Below, in pieces: positions 1-8,493 of a stretch of DNA of 64,000 nt. Below the pieces are notes generated by a model. It was not told the DNA's origin. It saw only the letters and a program-made list of their open reading frames with translations, and made no database searches. The DNA comes from Danxiaibacter sp048498555 (GTDB lineage: Bacteria > Bacteroidota > Bacteroidia > Chitinophagales > Chitinophagaceae), in assembly GCA_048498555.1 (NCBI GenBank), contig JBEHXT010000001.1, positions 744,001-808,000 of the forward strand, in the 5' to 3' direction. Within the stretch, counting starts at the first letter, position 1, and every line of letters starts with the position of its first letter. A program made the translations under genes and the position numbers.

Positions 1-1
1 T

Positions 2-205
2 GACCTTAGCAAAAAAACAGGAAAGGATTTTGATAAAGCATACATGAGCATGATGGTAGACGATCATAAGAAAGACATAAAAGAATTTGAAAAAGCTGGA
101 AAAGACTTAAAGGATAATGACGTCAAAAACCTTGCAGTTCAATCCTTACCAACCTTACAAAAACATTTGGACTCTGCTCAGGTGATTTATAAAATGGTCA
201 AGTAG
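2..205 (+). CDS. DUF4142 family protein, C-terminal end (partial)
   Basis: An open frame runs in from the left edge and stops at a TAG ending at 205, giving the last 67 residues of a protein whose start is outside the window. The pattern of an aromatic/Asp-rich helix, MMVDDH, a Lys/Glu-rich helix, LKDNDVK and LPTLQKHLDSA matches the C-terminal half of DUF4142, a ferritin-like helical-bundle family that is usually exported and of unknown function. The stop is followed by a hairpin at 292-333. The family call rests on the motif pattern only; no function can be assigned. Confidence 0.7.
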   Translation, partial: DLSKKTGKDFDKAYMSMMVDDHKKDIKEFEKAGKDLKDNDVKNLAVQSLPTLQKHLDSAQVIYKMVK

Positions 206-291
206 TAAGACCCTAAGGCCGCAAGATGAATAATACACGTTAGACCGTAAAAAGGATAAGAGCAGAAGAACATAAAAAGCAAAAAGAAAGC

Positions 292-340
292 AAAGGTGTA
301 AAGTCTCAGTTTAATGAAGGGCTTTGCACCTTTTTCTTTT
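292..340 (+). terminator. Rho-independent-type terminator after the DUF4142 gene
   Basis: A 12-base stem (292-303 with 322-333, one wobble pair) with an 18-base loop is followed by a T-rich run. It lies 86 bases after the stop of the DUF4142 gene and would end its transcript. Confidence 0.55.
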
Positions 341-361
341 GCAACCATACAATGGGAACAA

Positions 362-389
362 AAAAGACCGCACTTACGCGCGGTCTTTT
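362..389 (-). terminator. Terminator hairpin after gcvP
   Basis: A perfect 10-base stem (362-371 with 380-389) lies 22 bases beyond the gcvP stop codon. It is flanked by A-runs on the left and T-rich sequence on the right, so it could work in both directions. Its natural client is gcvP on the - strand. Confidence 0.6.
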
Positions 390-411
390 ACTTTTAATTT
401 TTTGTCTTTAT

Positions 412-3282
412 CTACGCTTCTTCTGTTGCGTAAGAACTAACCGGTTCGCAGGTACAGATAAGGTTTCTGTCGCCAAATGTGTTATTGATTCTTGCAACGG
501 AAGGCCAGAATTTGTTTTGTTTTACATACTCAAGCGGGAAGGCTGCCTGTTCACGCGTGTAAGGCTTATCCCAGTCGCTGCTGATCACAGCAAATTGTGT
601 ATGTGGTGCATTTTTTAATGCATTGTTAGCTTTGTCAGCCTCGCCATTTTCAATTGCAGCAATTTCAGCCCTAATGCTAAGTAATGCATCACAGAAACGG
701 TCAAGTTCTGCCTTGTCTTCACTTTCTGTTGGCTCAATCATGATTGTACCCGGAACAGGGAAGCTCATAGTTGGGGCATGGAAACCATAGTCCATTAAAC
801 GTTTTGCAACGTCTTCTGCTTCAACACCGGCTGTTGCTTTGAAAGGCCTTAAATCCACAATAAATTCATGCGCACATGTTCCTTCATGGCCGGTATACAG
901 AATTTCAAAATCTTTTTCCAATAAAGCCTTCATATAGTTTGCATTCAAAATGGCATGGGCTGTGGCTTTTTGCAAACCTTCCCAGCCAAGCATTCTGATG
1001 TAGGCATAACTAATCAGCAGTATGGATGCAGAACCATAAGCAGCAGCGCTTACAGCACCATTATGATCTTCTCCGGTTTCATCAGAGATATGTTTAGGCA
1101 GATGCGGAGCCAGGTGTGCCTTAACGCAAATAGGGCCCATTCCAGGACCGCCACCACCATGTGGAATAGCGAATGTTTTGTGCAGGTTCAGGTGACAAAC
1201 ATCTGCGCCAATTAAACCGGGAGAAGTAAATCCAACCTGAGCATTCATGTTAGCTCCGTCCATGTAAACCTGGCCGCCATGCTGGTGAACTATATCACAA
1301 ATCTCTTTCACGCTTTCTTCAAATACACCATAGGTACTTGGATAAGTAATCATCGTACCGGCAAGATTTGCTTTGTATTGTTCAGCCTTAGCTCTAAAAT
1401 CAGCTACGTCTATATAACCATTTTCCAAAGCTTTTACTACCACAACCTTCATTCCTACCATCACTGCACTCGCAGGGTTTGTTCCGTGCGCTGAGATTGG
1501 GATCAGAATAACATTGCGGTCGTGGTTGCCATTAGCAATATGGTAATTGCGAATGGTAAGCAATCCTGCATATTCACCTTGTGCGCCGCTGTTAGGTTGC
1601 AGGCTGCATGCGTCAAAACCGGTGATCTCGCTTAAGTATTCAGATAATTCTTTAATAATCTGCGCATAACCGCCAACCTGGCCTTTAGGTGCAAACGGGT
1701 GTAGTTTGCTCCAATGTGCCCAGCTTAAAGGAATCATTTCAGTAGCAGCGTTCAGTTTCATAGTGCAGCTACCCAAAGAGATCATCGATGTATTTAATGA
1801 AAGATCTTTATTCTCTAATAGCTTGATGTAACGCATCATCTGGCTTTCGCTATTGTGCGTATTGAACACAGGGTGCGTTAAATATTCTGAAGTACGTACT
1901 GCAAAAGTTGGAATATTTGTTAGTTGACCATCGTCATCAAAATTGATACTTGCAACGCTCTCTCCTTTTGCTTCCGCAAACACTATGGCGATATCAAGCA
2001 AGTCTTCCGGCATTGTTGTTTCATCAACAGAAATACCGATAGAACCATTGCTATACCTGAAATTGATCTTTTTCCTTTCTGCAACTTCTTTTATCTTTTC
2101 TACCTCAGCACCTGAAACAGTGATGGTATCAAAGAAATTTTCATTTGCTACAGTATAGCCCTGTTCTTTTAATGAAGATGCTAATGCCTGGGTTAATACA
2201 GAAACGCGGGTAGCAATATCTTTCAATCCATCCGGGCCATGGTACACAGCGTACATCGCAGCCATATTGGCCAGCAGCGCTTGCGCGGTGCAAATATTTG
2301 AAGTTGCTTTTTCACGTTTTATATGCTGCTCTCTTGTCTGCAATGCCATACGCAAAGCACGGTTGCCTTGTGCATCAACACTTACGCCGATGATACGGCC
2401 AGGAATTGAACGTTTAAAATCATCTTTAGTAGAAAGGAACGCTGCGTGAGGGCCACCATATCCTAAAGGCACGCCAAAACGCTGTGAGGAGCCAAAAGCC
2501 ACATCGGCACCCAGTTCACCCGGAGATGTAAGCAATGCCAAAGCCAGCAGATCTGTTGCCATTGCAACAAAACCACTGTGATTATGAACGGTTTCAATAA
2601 ATGAACGGAAATCTTCAATAGAACCTGTGCTGTCAGGATATTGAATTAAAGCGCCAAAGTAAGTATCGTCAATAGCTGCCTCATTATAGTCGCCAAACAC
2701 AACCTCAATTCCAACAGGATTCGCTCTTGTCAGCAACACATCCTTTGTCTGAGGGAAGACATTTTTATCTACAAAGAATTTTGTTTTATGCGATTTATTT
2801 GAGTGGTGGAAGAACATATTCATTGCCTCCGCTGCTGCCGTTGCTTCATCCAGCAAAGACGCATTGGCAATTGGCAGGCCTGTCAAGTCACTCACCATTG
2901 TTTGAAAATTCAGCAGGCTTTCCAATCTTCCCTGGGATATTTCTGCCTGGTAGGGCGTATACTGCGTATACCATCCTGGATTTTCAAAAATATTACGCAA
3001 AATCACACTTGGGGTAATTGTATCGTAATAACCTTGCCCAATGTAGTTTTTGAACAATTTGTTTTTCAGGGAGATATTCTTCAATTCTTTCAATAGTTCC
3101 GCCTCATTCACCGCATCCGGAATATTCAAAGACTTTTCAGCTCTAATATTTCCCGGAATTGTTTTGCCTATTAGTTCATCAATGCTGTTAACACCAATGA
3201 CCTTTAGCATAGCCTCTTCAGCGCCAATTGTGCCTATGTGACGGGCTATAAATTCATTCGACTGTTTCTGGAATAAGTTCAT
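412..3282 (-). CDS. gcvP: Glycine dehydrogenase (decarboxylating), P-protein
   Basis: This is the P-protein of the cytoplasmic glycine cleavage system. It decarboxylates glycine with pyridoxal phosphate and passes the aminomethyl group to lipoyl-GcvH. At 956 residues it is the long single-chain type in which both halves (about 1-450 and 450-956) are fused. The PLP lysine is K702 in LNLHKTFAIPHGGGGPG, followed by the glycine-rich loop. The ATG at 3282 begins MNLFQKQSNEFIARHIG, the normal family N-terminus. The gene stands alone: neither gcvT nor gcvH is adjacent, and there is no glycine-riboswitch-like structure in the 200 bases upstream. A TAnnTTTG box precedes it at 3315-3322. Confidence 0.97.
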   Translation of the reverse strand: MNLFQKQSNEFIARHIGTIGAEEAMLKVIGVNSIDELIGKTIPGNIRAEKSLNIPDAVNEAELLKELKNISLKNKLFKNYIGQGYYDTITPSVILRNIFENPGWYTQYTPYQAEISQGRLESLLNFQTMVSDLTGLPIANASLLDEATAAAEAMNMFFHHSNKSHKTKFFVDKNVFPQTKDVLLTRANPVGIEVVFGDYNEAAIDDTYFGALIQYPDSTGSIEDFRSFIETVHNHSGFVAMATDLLALALLTSPGELGADVAFGSSQRFGVPLGYGGPHAAFLSTKDDFKRSIPGRIIGVSVDAQGNRALRMALQTREQHIKREKATSNICTAQALLANMAAMYAVYHGPDGLKDIATRVSVLTQALASSLKEQGYTVANENFFDTITVSGAEVEKIKEVAERKKINFRYSNGSIGISVDETTMPEDLLDIAIVFAEAKGESVASINFDDDGQLTNIPTFAVRTSEYLTHPVFNTHNSESQMMRYIKLLENKDLSLNTSMISLGSCTMKLNAATEMIPLSWAHWSKLHPFAPKGQVGGYAQIIKELSEYLSEITGFDACSLQPNSGAQGEYAGLLTIRNYHIANGNHDRNVILIPISAHGTNPASAVMVGMKVVVVKALENGYIDVADFRAKAEQYKANLAGTMITYPSTYGVFEESVKEICDIVHQHGGQVYMDGANMNAQVGFTSPGLIGADVCHLNLHKTFAIPHGGGGPGMGPICVKAHLAPHLPKHISDETGEDHNGAVSAAAYGSASILLISYAYIRMLGWEGLQKATAHAILNANYMKALLEKDFEILYTGHEGTCAHEFIVDLRPFKATAGVEAEDVAKRLMDYGFHAPTMSFPVPGTIMIEPTESEDKAELDRFCDALLSIRAEIAAIENGEADKANNALKNAPHTQFAVISSDWDKPYTREQAAFPLEYVKQNKFWPSVARINNTFGDRNLICTCEPVSSYATEEA

Positions 3283-3314
3283 ATGTGAAAGTTGACCACT
3301 TTAAAAAAGATGTG

Positions 3315-3322
3315 CAAAGGTA
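3315..3322 (-). promoter_or_regulatory. Promoter -7 box of gcvP
   Basis: TACCTTTG on the - strand matches the Bacteroidota -7 consensus TAnnTTTG. It lies 32 bases before the gcvP ATG. No convincing TTG at -33 is visible. Confidence 0.45.
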
Positions 3323-3495
3323 CGTGGTTGCAATCGTATAATAAAGCTAAACTCGCCTACACAGAGCCTTAGCCTGCATATTTTGTTAATATGTAATAAA
3401 TGAAAGAAAAATCAATAAAATGTTTGACAGATCGGCCAGTTAAAAGCGAATGGTTAAAGCTGAATAGGCGGGTTTTTAGAAAATTTTCAACGGCA

Positions 3496-4455
3496 TTAGG
3501 CGTTAGCTTCAGATATTTTCTGTACTAATATTTCCTGCGACACATTTTGACCGGACAGTTCCTCAATTTTTTCCTTTTGCCGCATTTGGTCACTTGTGAG
3601 GCGGCTGCCATCATGGCTCCATCCCGGAGGCCCGAAGATATAGTTCATACGGTCCTGAAAGCCGATATCCCTACGTTTAATATCTTTTAACATCTGGCTC
3701 CATTCATGAAACACAATGCTTACTGCATTAGGATTTTCCAGATTTGATGTTAGCCCGTATTTAATTTCTTGATACTCATCGTCCGGCAATTCTGCCTGGA
3801 AGGTCCCGAAGATTTTATCCCATATAATCAGGAACATGCCCATGTTTTTATCAAGGTATTTAGCATTTGAAGCATGATGTACGCGATGATGCGATGGCGT
3901 AACAAGTATATGCTCCAGCCAACCCATTTTTTTGATAAATTCTGTATGTACAAATATTCCCCAAATCTGGGTAGCAGAATACATAAACACAATATCTACA
4001 GGTTTGAAACCCAGCCACGCCAGGGGTATAAAATAGATAAATCTGTATAGTGGTTGAAAAACGGAGGACCTGAAACCGACCGTAAAATTGAATTTCTCAG
4101 AACTATGATGGGTGACATGTGCAGCCCAGAAAAAGCGGATCTCATGGTCAAACCTATGTAACCAGTAATAAAGAAAATCTTCCGCAAACAGCAGCAACAG
4201 CCAGTAACTGATGGGTTGATGCCAGTCTGTAAACCTGTGCTCATAAAAATACTGAAAGATCACACCTACGTATATCCCTCTGAATAGTATATCAATACCC
4301 GTGTTTACAAGCATCAAATATAAATTGGTAAACGTATCTTTCAGTGTGTAGGCTTTGAAATGCTGAAGATGAGACAGCAGCAGTTCCAAACCTATTATAA
4401 TGAAGTAAATAGGCGTAGTAATAATTATTAACCAATATTCTCGCAACGCTTCCAT
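3496..4455 (-). CDS. Sterol desaturase / fatty acid hydroxylase family membrane protein
   Basis: An integral membrane di-iron enzyme family that hydroxylates or desaturates lipids. The histidine clusters expected for the di-iron site are visible: HRFDHEIRFFW, HVTHHSSE and, later, HRVHHASN, set between hydrophobic segments. The longest open frame begins with TTG at 4476, but the ATG at 4455 (MEALREYWLI) leads directly into the first membrane helix and is preferred, giving 319 residues. The C-terminus after the last His motif is hydrophilic (about 80 residues). The gene stands alone and diverges from the YkgJ-type gene at 4584. The substrate cannot be told from the sequence; a Bacteroidota lipid or carotenoid is likely. 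Confidence 0.85.
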   Translation of the reverse strand: MEALREYWLIIITTPIYFIIIGLELLLSHLQHFKAYTLKDTFTNLYLMLVNTGIDILFRGIYVGVIFQYFYEHRFTDWHQPISYWLLLLFAEDFLYYWLHRFDHEIRFFWAAHVTHHSSEKFNFTVGFRSSVFQPLYRFIYFIPLAWLGFKPVDIVFMYSATQIWGIFVHTEFIKKMGWLEHILVTPSHHRVHHASNAKYLDKNMGMFLIIWDKIFGTFQAELPDDEYQEIKYGLTSNLENPNAVSIVFHEWSQMLKDIKRRDIGFQDRMNYIFGPPGWSHDGSRLTSDQMRQKEKIEELSGQNVSQEILVQKISEANA

Positions 4456-4583
4456 GCTAAAAGGGGTAAGTTTCAATATTTTTGCAAAGTAAGAGCAATC
4501 ATTACAAATAAATGTGAAAACATGATATCTGTTCGAATATTACCTGCTACAAGGTATAAAAACAGTATCAGTGGTAAAAGATA

Positions 4584-5078
4584 ATGGACAATAAAAAAGA
4601 AAATAGCTCCTTCGATGTGAATAGCAACTGGCAAAAACAGTCTGCCGCGCATCAAAAACAATACAAGCAATTTCTTCAAAGGGCTGATAAGAATAAAGTA
4701 TTAAAAAAACTTCCGGACCTGCATGAAGAAGCTTTTGAAAAAATTGATTGCCTGCAATGCGCCGCATGCTGCAAGAATTATTCTCCCCGTTTTAAAACGC
4801 CGGATATCAAGCGCATCAGCAAGCATTTAAAAATGCGCGAAAGTGATTTTATCGATACCTACCTGCGCATTGATGAGGATGGCGATTATGTGGTGAAACA
4901 ATCACCCTGCCCTTTTCTTGGCAGCGATAATTACTGCGGTATTTATGAAGCAAGGCCTTCCGATTGTGAACGTTATCCTTATACAAACGAAGATGTTATT
5001 TTAAAACGTGCGAACCTCACACTGAAGAATTCCACCTTTTGCCCTGCAGTTTATTATGTGCTGGAAAAACTTATTTAA
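4584..5078 (+). CDS. YkgJ-type cysteine-cluster protein
   Basis: A 164-residue cytoplasmic protein of the YkgJ/UPF0153 family, thought to chelate zinc or iron. The cluster is visible as CLQCAACCKNYSPRF (about residues 56-70), then CPFL, YCGIYEARPSDCERYPY, and a last Cys in FCPAVYYV. The first 50 residues are charged and probably helical. It begins at an ATG in the divergent gap with the hydroxylase gene. The stop codon is followed at once by a spacer of ttgaaaattg-type repeats. The molecular role is unknown. Confidence 0.85.
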   Translation: MDNKKENSSFDVNSNWQKQSAAHQKQYKQFLQRADKNKVLKKLPDLHEEAFEKIDCLQCAACCKNYSPRFKTPDIKRISKHLKMRESDFIDTYLRIDEDGDYVVKQSPCPFLGSDNYCGIYEARPSDCERYPYTNEDVILKRANLTLKNSTFCPAVYYVLEKLI

Positions 5079-5455
5079 TTGAAAATGGAAAATTGAAAAT
5101 TGAAATGGATATGCGAATTGGTGAGTGTGTGAATATGCGAATGTTTGAATATGCGAACGTGCGAAAATGCAATGAGTAAATAAAATCGGCGCCTTGCCTT
5201 AAACCTCACGCCTGTTACCTGATACCTTTTACCTGACACCTTATACCTGACGCCTTATACCTCACACCTTCCCTCCCACCGCTCATCACTTTTGACTGCC
5301 TTTTTTGAATTTTGCTGTTTTACATTTAAATTCAGTTTTTAATTCAAGATAGTTTGATAAAGCGCTAGAAATAAAAAACAGCCCTGAATTGCATTGAGCG
5401 CCGCTCGAATGAAACTGAATTTTCAATTGTCACCTATCAATTTTCAATTAACTCA
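5079..5455. repeat. Spacer of degenerate word repeats, dyad-arranged
   Basis: No gene is seen in these 377 bases. From the left: ttgaaaattg words (5079-5106), then atgcgaatg words (5110-5170), then the reverse-type words acctgatacc/cctcacacc (5201-5270), and caattttcaatt (5417-5452) running up to the ABC gene. The first and last families are reverse complements of each other, so the two ends can pair. Confidence 0.7.
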
Positions 5456-6355
5456 ATGAATCCTCCTGTTTTAACTGTAAACAACCTTACAAAATACTAC
5501 GGACAAATCCGGGCGCTGAACAATGTAAGCTTTAATGTACCTGAGGGCAGCGTATTTGGTATTCTTGGCCCGAATGGAAGTGGAAAGACAACCATGCTGG
5601 GAATCGTCATGGATATTTTAAGAGCTACATCAGGCTCGTTTCTTTTCTTTGGACAAACATCTTCAGCCGCAGTGAGAAAGCAGGTTGGTACTTTGTTGGA
5701 GACACCTAATTTCTACCATTATTTATCCGGCGAAAAAAACCTTCGCATCGCTGCTGAAATAAAAGGTAAAGGTGTTGAACAAATTCCATCCGTGCTTAAG
5801 CGCGTTAATCTGTATGAAAGAAGGCAAAGCAAATTCAGCACTTATTCTCTCGGCATGAAGCAACGCCTGGCTATTGCATCATCTTTGTTGGGCGATCCAA
5901 AAATTTTGGTATTTGACGAGCCAACAAACGGGCTTGATCCTGTTGGGATCGCAGAAATAAGGTCGCTGATCAAACAACTCGCTGGTGAAGGCAAAACCAT
6001 TATCATGGCCAGCCATTTGCTTGACGAAGTAGAAAAAGTTTGTACGCATGTGGCTATCTTAAAACAGGGAGAACTTATCACTTCAGGGCACGTAGATGAA
6101 GTGCTGGTAAATGAAGACATTGTTGAAGTAAGCGCAAAAGATATCACGGGACTGGAAAATGCGCTCCATTTGCTGAATGGTTATCTATCCATAAAAATTG
6201 CAGACAAGCAAATACTATTAAATTATCCTACAGCAACCGCTGATCTTGAAAAAATAAACCGGCATTGCTTTGATAACGGTATTGTATTAACGCATCTTCA
6301 ACTGAAGAAAAAAAGTCTCGAATCTAAATTTCTTGAACTTACCAACGAAGGATAA
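5456..6355 (+). CDS. ABC transporter ATP-binding protein
   Basis: ATPase subunit of an ABC-2 type exporter. Walker A is GPNGSGKTT (about residues 38-46), the signature is YSLGMKQRL, and Walker B is ILVFDEPTNGLDP, followed by the switch histidine in MASHLLDE. The 299 residues are typical of the CcmA/NatA-like group, with a C-terminal accessory region of about 80 residues. The membrane partner follows 35 bases downstream. The cargo is unknown; antibiotic, lipid or sodium export are the usual roles of the group. The ATG directly follows caattttcaatt repeats, with no clear Shine-Dalgarno sequence. Confidence 0.92.
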   Translation: MNPPVLTVNNLTKYYGQIRALNNVSFNVPEGSVFGILGPNGSGKTTMLGIVMDILRATSGSFLFFGQTSSAAVRKQVGTLLETPNFYHYLSGEKNLRIAAEIKGKGVEQIPSVLKRVNLYERRQSKFSTYSLGMKQRLAIASSLLGDPKILVFDEPTNGLDPVGIAEIRSLIKQLAGEGKTIIMASHLLDEVEKVCTHVAILKQGELITSGHVDEVLVNEDIVEVSAKDITGLENALHLLNGYLSIKIADKQILLNYPTATADLEKINRHCFDNGIVLTHLQLKKKSLESKFLELTNEG

Positions 6356-6390
6356 ATATTGCAATTTTCTTTCCCGGAAAAAATCAACTC

Positions 6391-7170
6391 ATGTTACAGT
6401 TACTAAAAATAGAATGGCTTAAACTCAAAAGCTATAAAGCATTCTGGATATTTCTTGGCTTATATATTATCGGGCTTTTCAGCATCAACTATGTTCTCTA
6501 CCAATTTCAGAATGAGATAAAAAAATCGGGAATGCCGTTTGAGCTGCTTCCATATAATTATCCCAAAGTTTACCAAACAATTGCCTGGATCAGTAGCTGG
6601 CTGCTCTACTTTCCAGGGATGCTCATCATCCTGGTTATTTCAAATGAATATAGTTTTAAAACGCATCGCCAGAATATCATAGATGGCCTCACCAGAAGAG
6701 AATTTATTCTTTCAAAAATATTGGTGGCGCTTTCATTGGCTTTGATAACCACTTTATTTACTTTCATCATTGCTGTTGCATATGGCAGCTATTTCAGTGG
6801 TTCCTTTTCATTTGAAGGAACTGAATACATTTTGTATTGTTTCATACAATCTTTGTGCTACCTCTTTTTTGCAATGATATTGGCTGTACTGCTTAGAAGA
6901 AGCGGCCTTGCGCTGGCTATCTTTTTTTTGTACGGATTGATATTTGAACAACTGATCGGTGGGCTAATGGATAATAAAGTTTTGAACAGCCACAACTTCT
7001 GGTATTATATGCCGCTGGAAGCAAGTGACGTACTTATCCCTATTACTTTCGGACAAAAAGTAATTTATAAAGACGCACCTTCAGATGGAATATTGCTAAC
7101 AGTTGCACTTATCTACATCTGCATCTATTGCTTTTTTGCTTTCCGGAAGTTTGAAAGAGATGATTTATAA
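6391..7170 (+). CDS. ABC-2 type transporter permease
   Basis: A 259-residue membrane subunit with about six hydrophobic segments: near residues 18-36, 70-88, 110-135, 150-165, 172-190 and 230-248. The short cytoplasmic N-terminus (LLKIEWLKLKSYKAFW) is typical of NatB/ABC-2 permeases in gliding-group bacteria. It is cotranscribed with the ATPase gene just upstream and forms the channel of the exporter. The stop codon runs straight into ggtatcagg-type repeats. Confidence 0.88.
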   Translation: MLQLLKIEWLKLKSYKAFWIFLGLYIIGLFSINYVLYQFQNEIKKSGMPFELLPYNYPKVYQTIAWISSWLLYFPGMLIILVISNEYSFKTHRQNIIDGLTRREFILSKILVALSLALITTLFTFIIAVAYGSYFSGSFSFEGTEYILYCFIQSLCYLFFAMILAVLLRRSGLALAIFFLYGLIFEQLIGGLMDNKVLNSHNFWYYMPLEASDVLIPITFGQKVIYKDAPSDGILLTVALIYICIYCFFAFRKFERDDL

Positions 7171-7324
7171 GGTATCAGGCATAAGGTTTCAGGTATCAGC
7201 AGATGTATGATGTATGATGTACGATGTTAGATGTACGATGTAATACAATGTGCGATGTACGGTGTTAGATGTACGATATTTCATCTGAATATTCGCACAT
7301 TCGCACATTTACTTATTCGCACAT
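7171..7324. repeat. Convergent spacer of word repeats
   Basis: Between the convergent permease and epimerase genes lie ggtatcagg words (7172-7199), gatgtacgatg words (7201-7277) and reverse-type attcgcacatt words (7288-7330). The last array contains the stop codon of the epimerase gene. Confidence 0.65.
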
Positions 7325-8245
7325 TTACTTCAGGTTTTGCAACGCCACTTCCAGCGACGGGTATAAAAACTGAAACCCCGTTGATTTGATCGCTGCATTA
7401 TTTACAGTGGTGCTTTTTAGCACTTCCTGGCTCATTTCTCCAAGCACCAGTTTCAATACGAAGCCGGGTACGTGCACTGGAATGTATGCATTGGCACGTG
7501 TTTCTTTTGCGAGGGTAAGCACGAACTTTTTGTTGGTGACAACTTCAGCTGCGCAAGCATTGTAAACACCACCCATGCTTTCATTTTCGAGTGCGTATAA
7601 ATACATCCTGCAAAGATCATCTATATGTATCCAACTCATCATTTGATCGCCACTACCCAGAATAGTTGCCAGGCCAAGATTCAAAGGCCTTAAAAAAGCC
7701 AACAAGGCTCCGCCTTTGGTACTTAATGCAATACTTGTCCGAAGCTTCACCAGCCTGATGCCGAGCTTTTCAATGGGCTGTATGCTTGCCTCCCATTGCT
7801 GACAGGTGCTACCGAGAAAATCGTTGCTAGGTGTATCATCTTCACGAAAACCGTTTTGCTTGCTCGCGTCCGAATCTTTGCCATAATAACCAATAGCCGA
7901 AGCGCTTATTACAGCTTTTATATGGTGTTGATTTTCCCGCAAGGTTTTAACAAGCAAAGCGCTGCTTTTAACGCGGCTGTCAACTATTTCTTTTTTTCTG
8001 CTGTCTGTCCAGCGCTTATCAGCAATGCCGGCGCCGGAAAGATGGATGATATAATCGGCAGCCTGGACGGCTTGTATATCAATAGCCCCTTTTTCAACAT
8101 CCCACTCAGCAAAATGAACGTGTGGAGTCTGATGTGCTTTTATTTTCCTGGTAAGAATTGTTAGGTTGTATCCCTTTTGCAGCAACAGATGTGTCAACTG
8201 TTTACCGATAGTTCCCGTTCCTCCTGTTATTAATACTGTAGCCAT
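7325..8245 (-). CDS. TIGR01777 family epimerase (SDR39U1-like)
   Basis: An extended short-chain dehydrogenase-like protein with an N-terminal Rossmann motif, GGTGTIGKQL (residues 7-16), and the family patterns HLSGAGIADKRW, SASAIGYYG and WIHIDDLCRMYLYAL. The C-terminal DUF1731 segment ends in the usual form (KSTGFQFLYPSLEVAL). Length 306 is normal. NADP binding is known for relatives such as E. coli YfcH, but the substrate is not known. It has an ATG start, and the stop codon lies inside a repeat array. Confidence 0.9.
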   Translation of the reverse strand: MATVLITGGTGTIGKQLTHLLLQKGYNLTILTRKIKAHQTPHVHFAEWDVEKGAIDIQAVQAADYIIHLSGAGIADKRWTDSRKKEIVDSRVKSSALLVKTLRENQHHIKAVISASAIGYYGKDSDASKQNGFREDDTPSNDFLGSTCQQWEASIQPIEKLGIRLVKLRTSIALSTKGGALLAFLRPLNLGLATILGSGDQMMSWIHIDDLCRMYLYALENESMGGVYNACAAEVVTNKKFVLTLAKETRANAYIPVHVPGFVLKLVLGEMSQEVLKSTTVNNAAIKSTGFQFLYPSLEVALQNLK

Positions 8246-8493
8246 TTTGCTGATATGTTTTATTTAAGGAAACAGCTTTCAGAATACGAAGTTTTAAGAA
8301 AGCATGCTTGTGTTTTTGGCATGCTGATAAACATGGAATGTCATGTCGACGGCAGTAGATATCTCCCAAGACTCAACATATTTATCGTCGAGGTAACGAT
8401 GCTAGTGCAATTTGCCACCTTCTCGCCAAGCAAGTATATATTCAAACAAACAACTTAACCAACTGATACAGTAATTAAAATATCCTCTTCAAA

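Noticed and set aside
3283..3495. Glycine riboswitch upstream of gcvP
   Set aside because: No tandem aptamer-like conserved stems; a promoter box lies only 32 bases before the start.
4456..4476. TTG start for the fatty acid hydroxylase-like gene
   Set aside because: An ATG seven codons later leads directly into the first membrane helix.
5079..5455. Insertion sequence or attachment site
   Set aside because: No transposase, no terminal repeats of the IS kind and no target duplication; only degenerate words.
8255..8458. 67-residue open frame between the epimerase and GH20 genes
   Set aside because: No family pattern or signal peptide; it lies in the 248-base gap and shows no support beyond being open.
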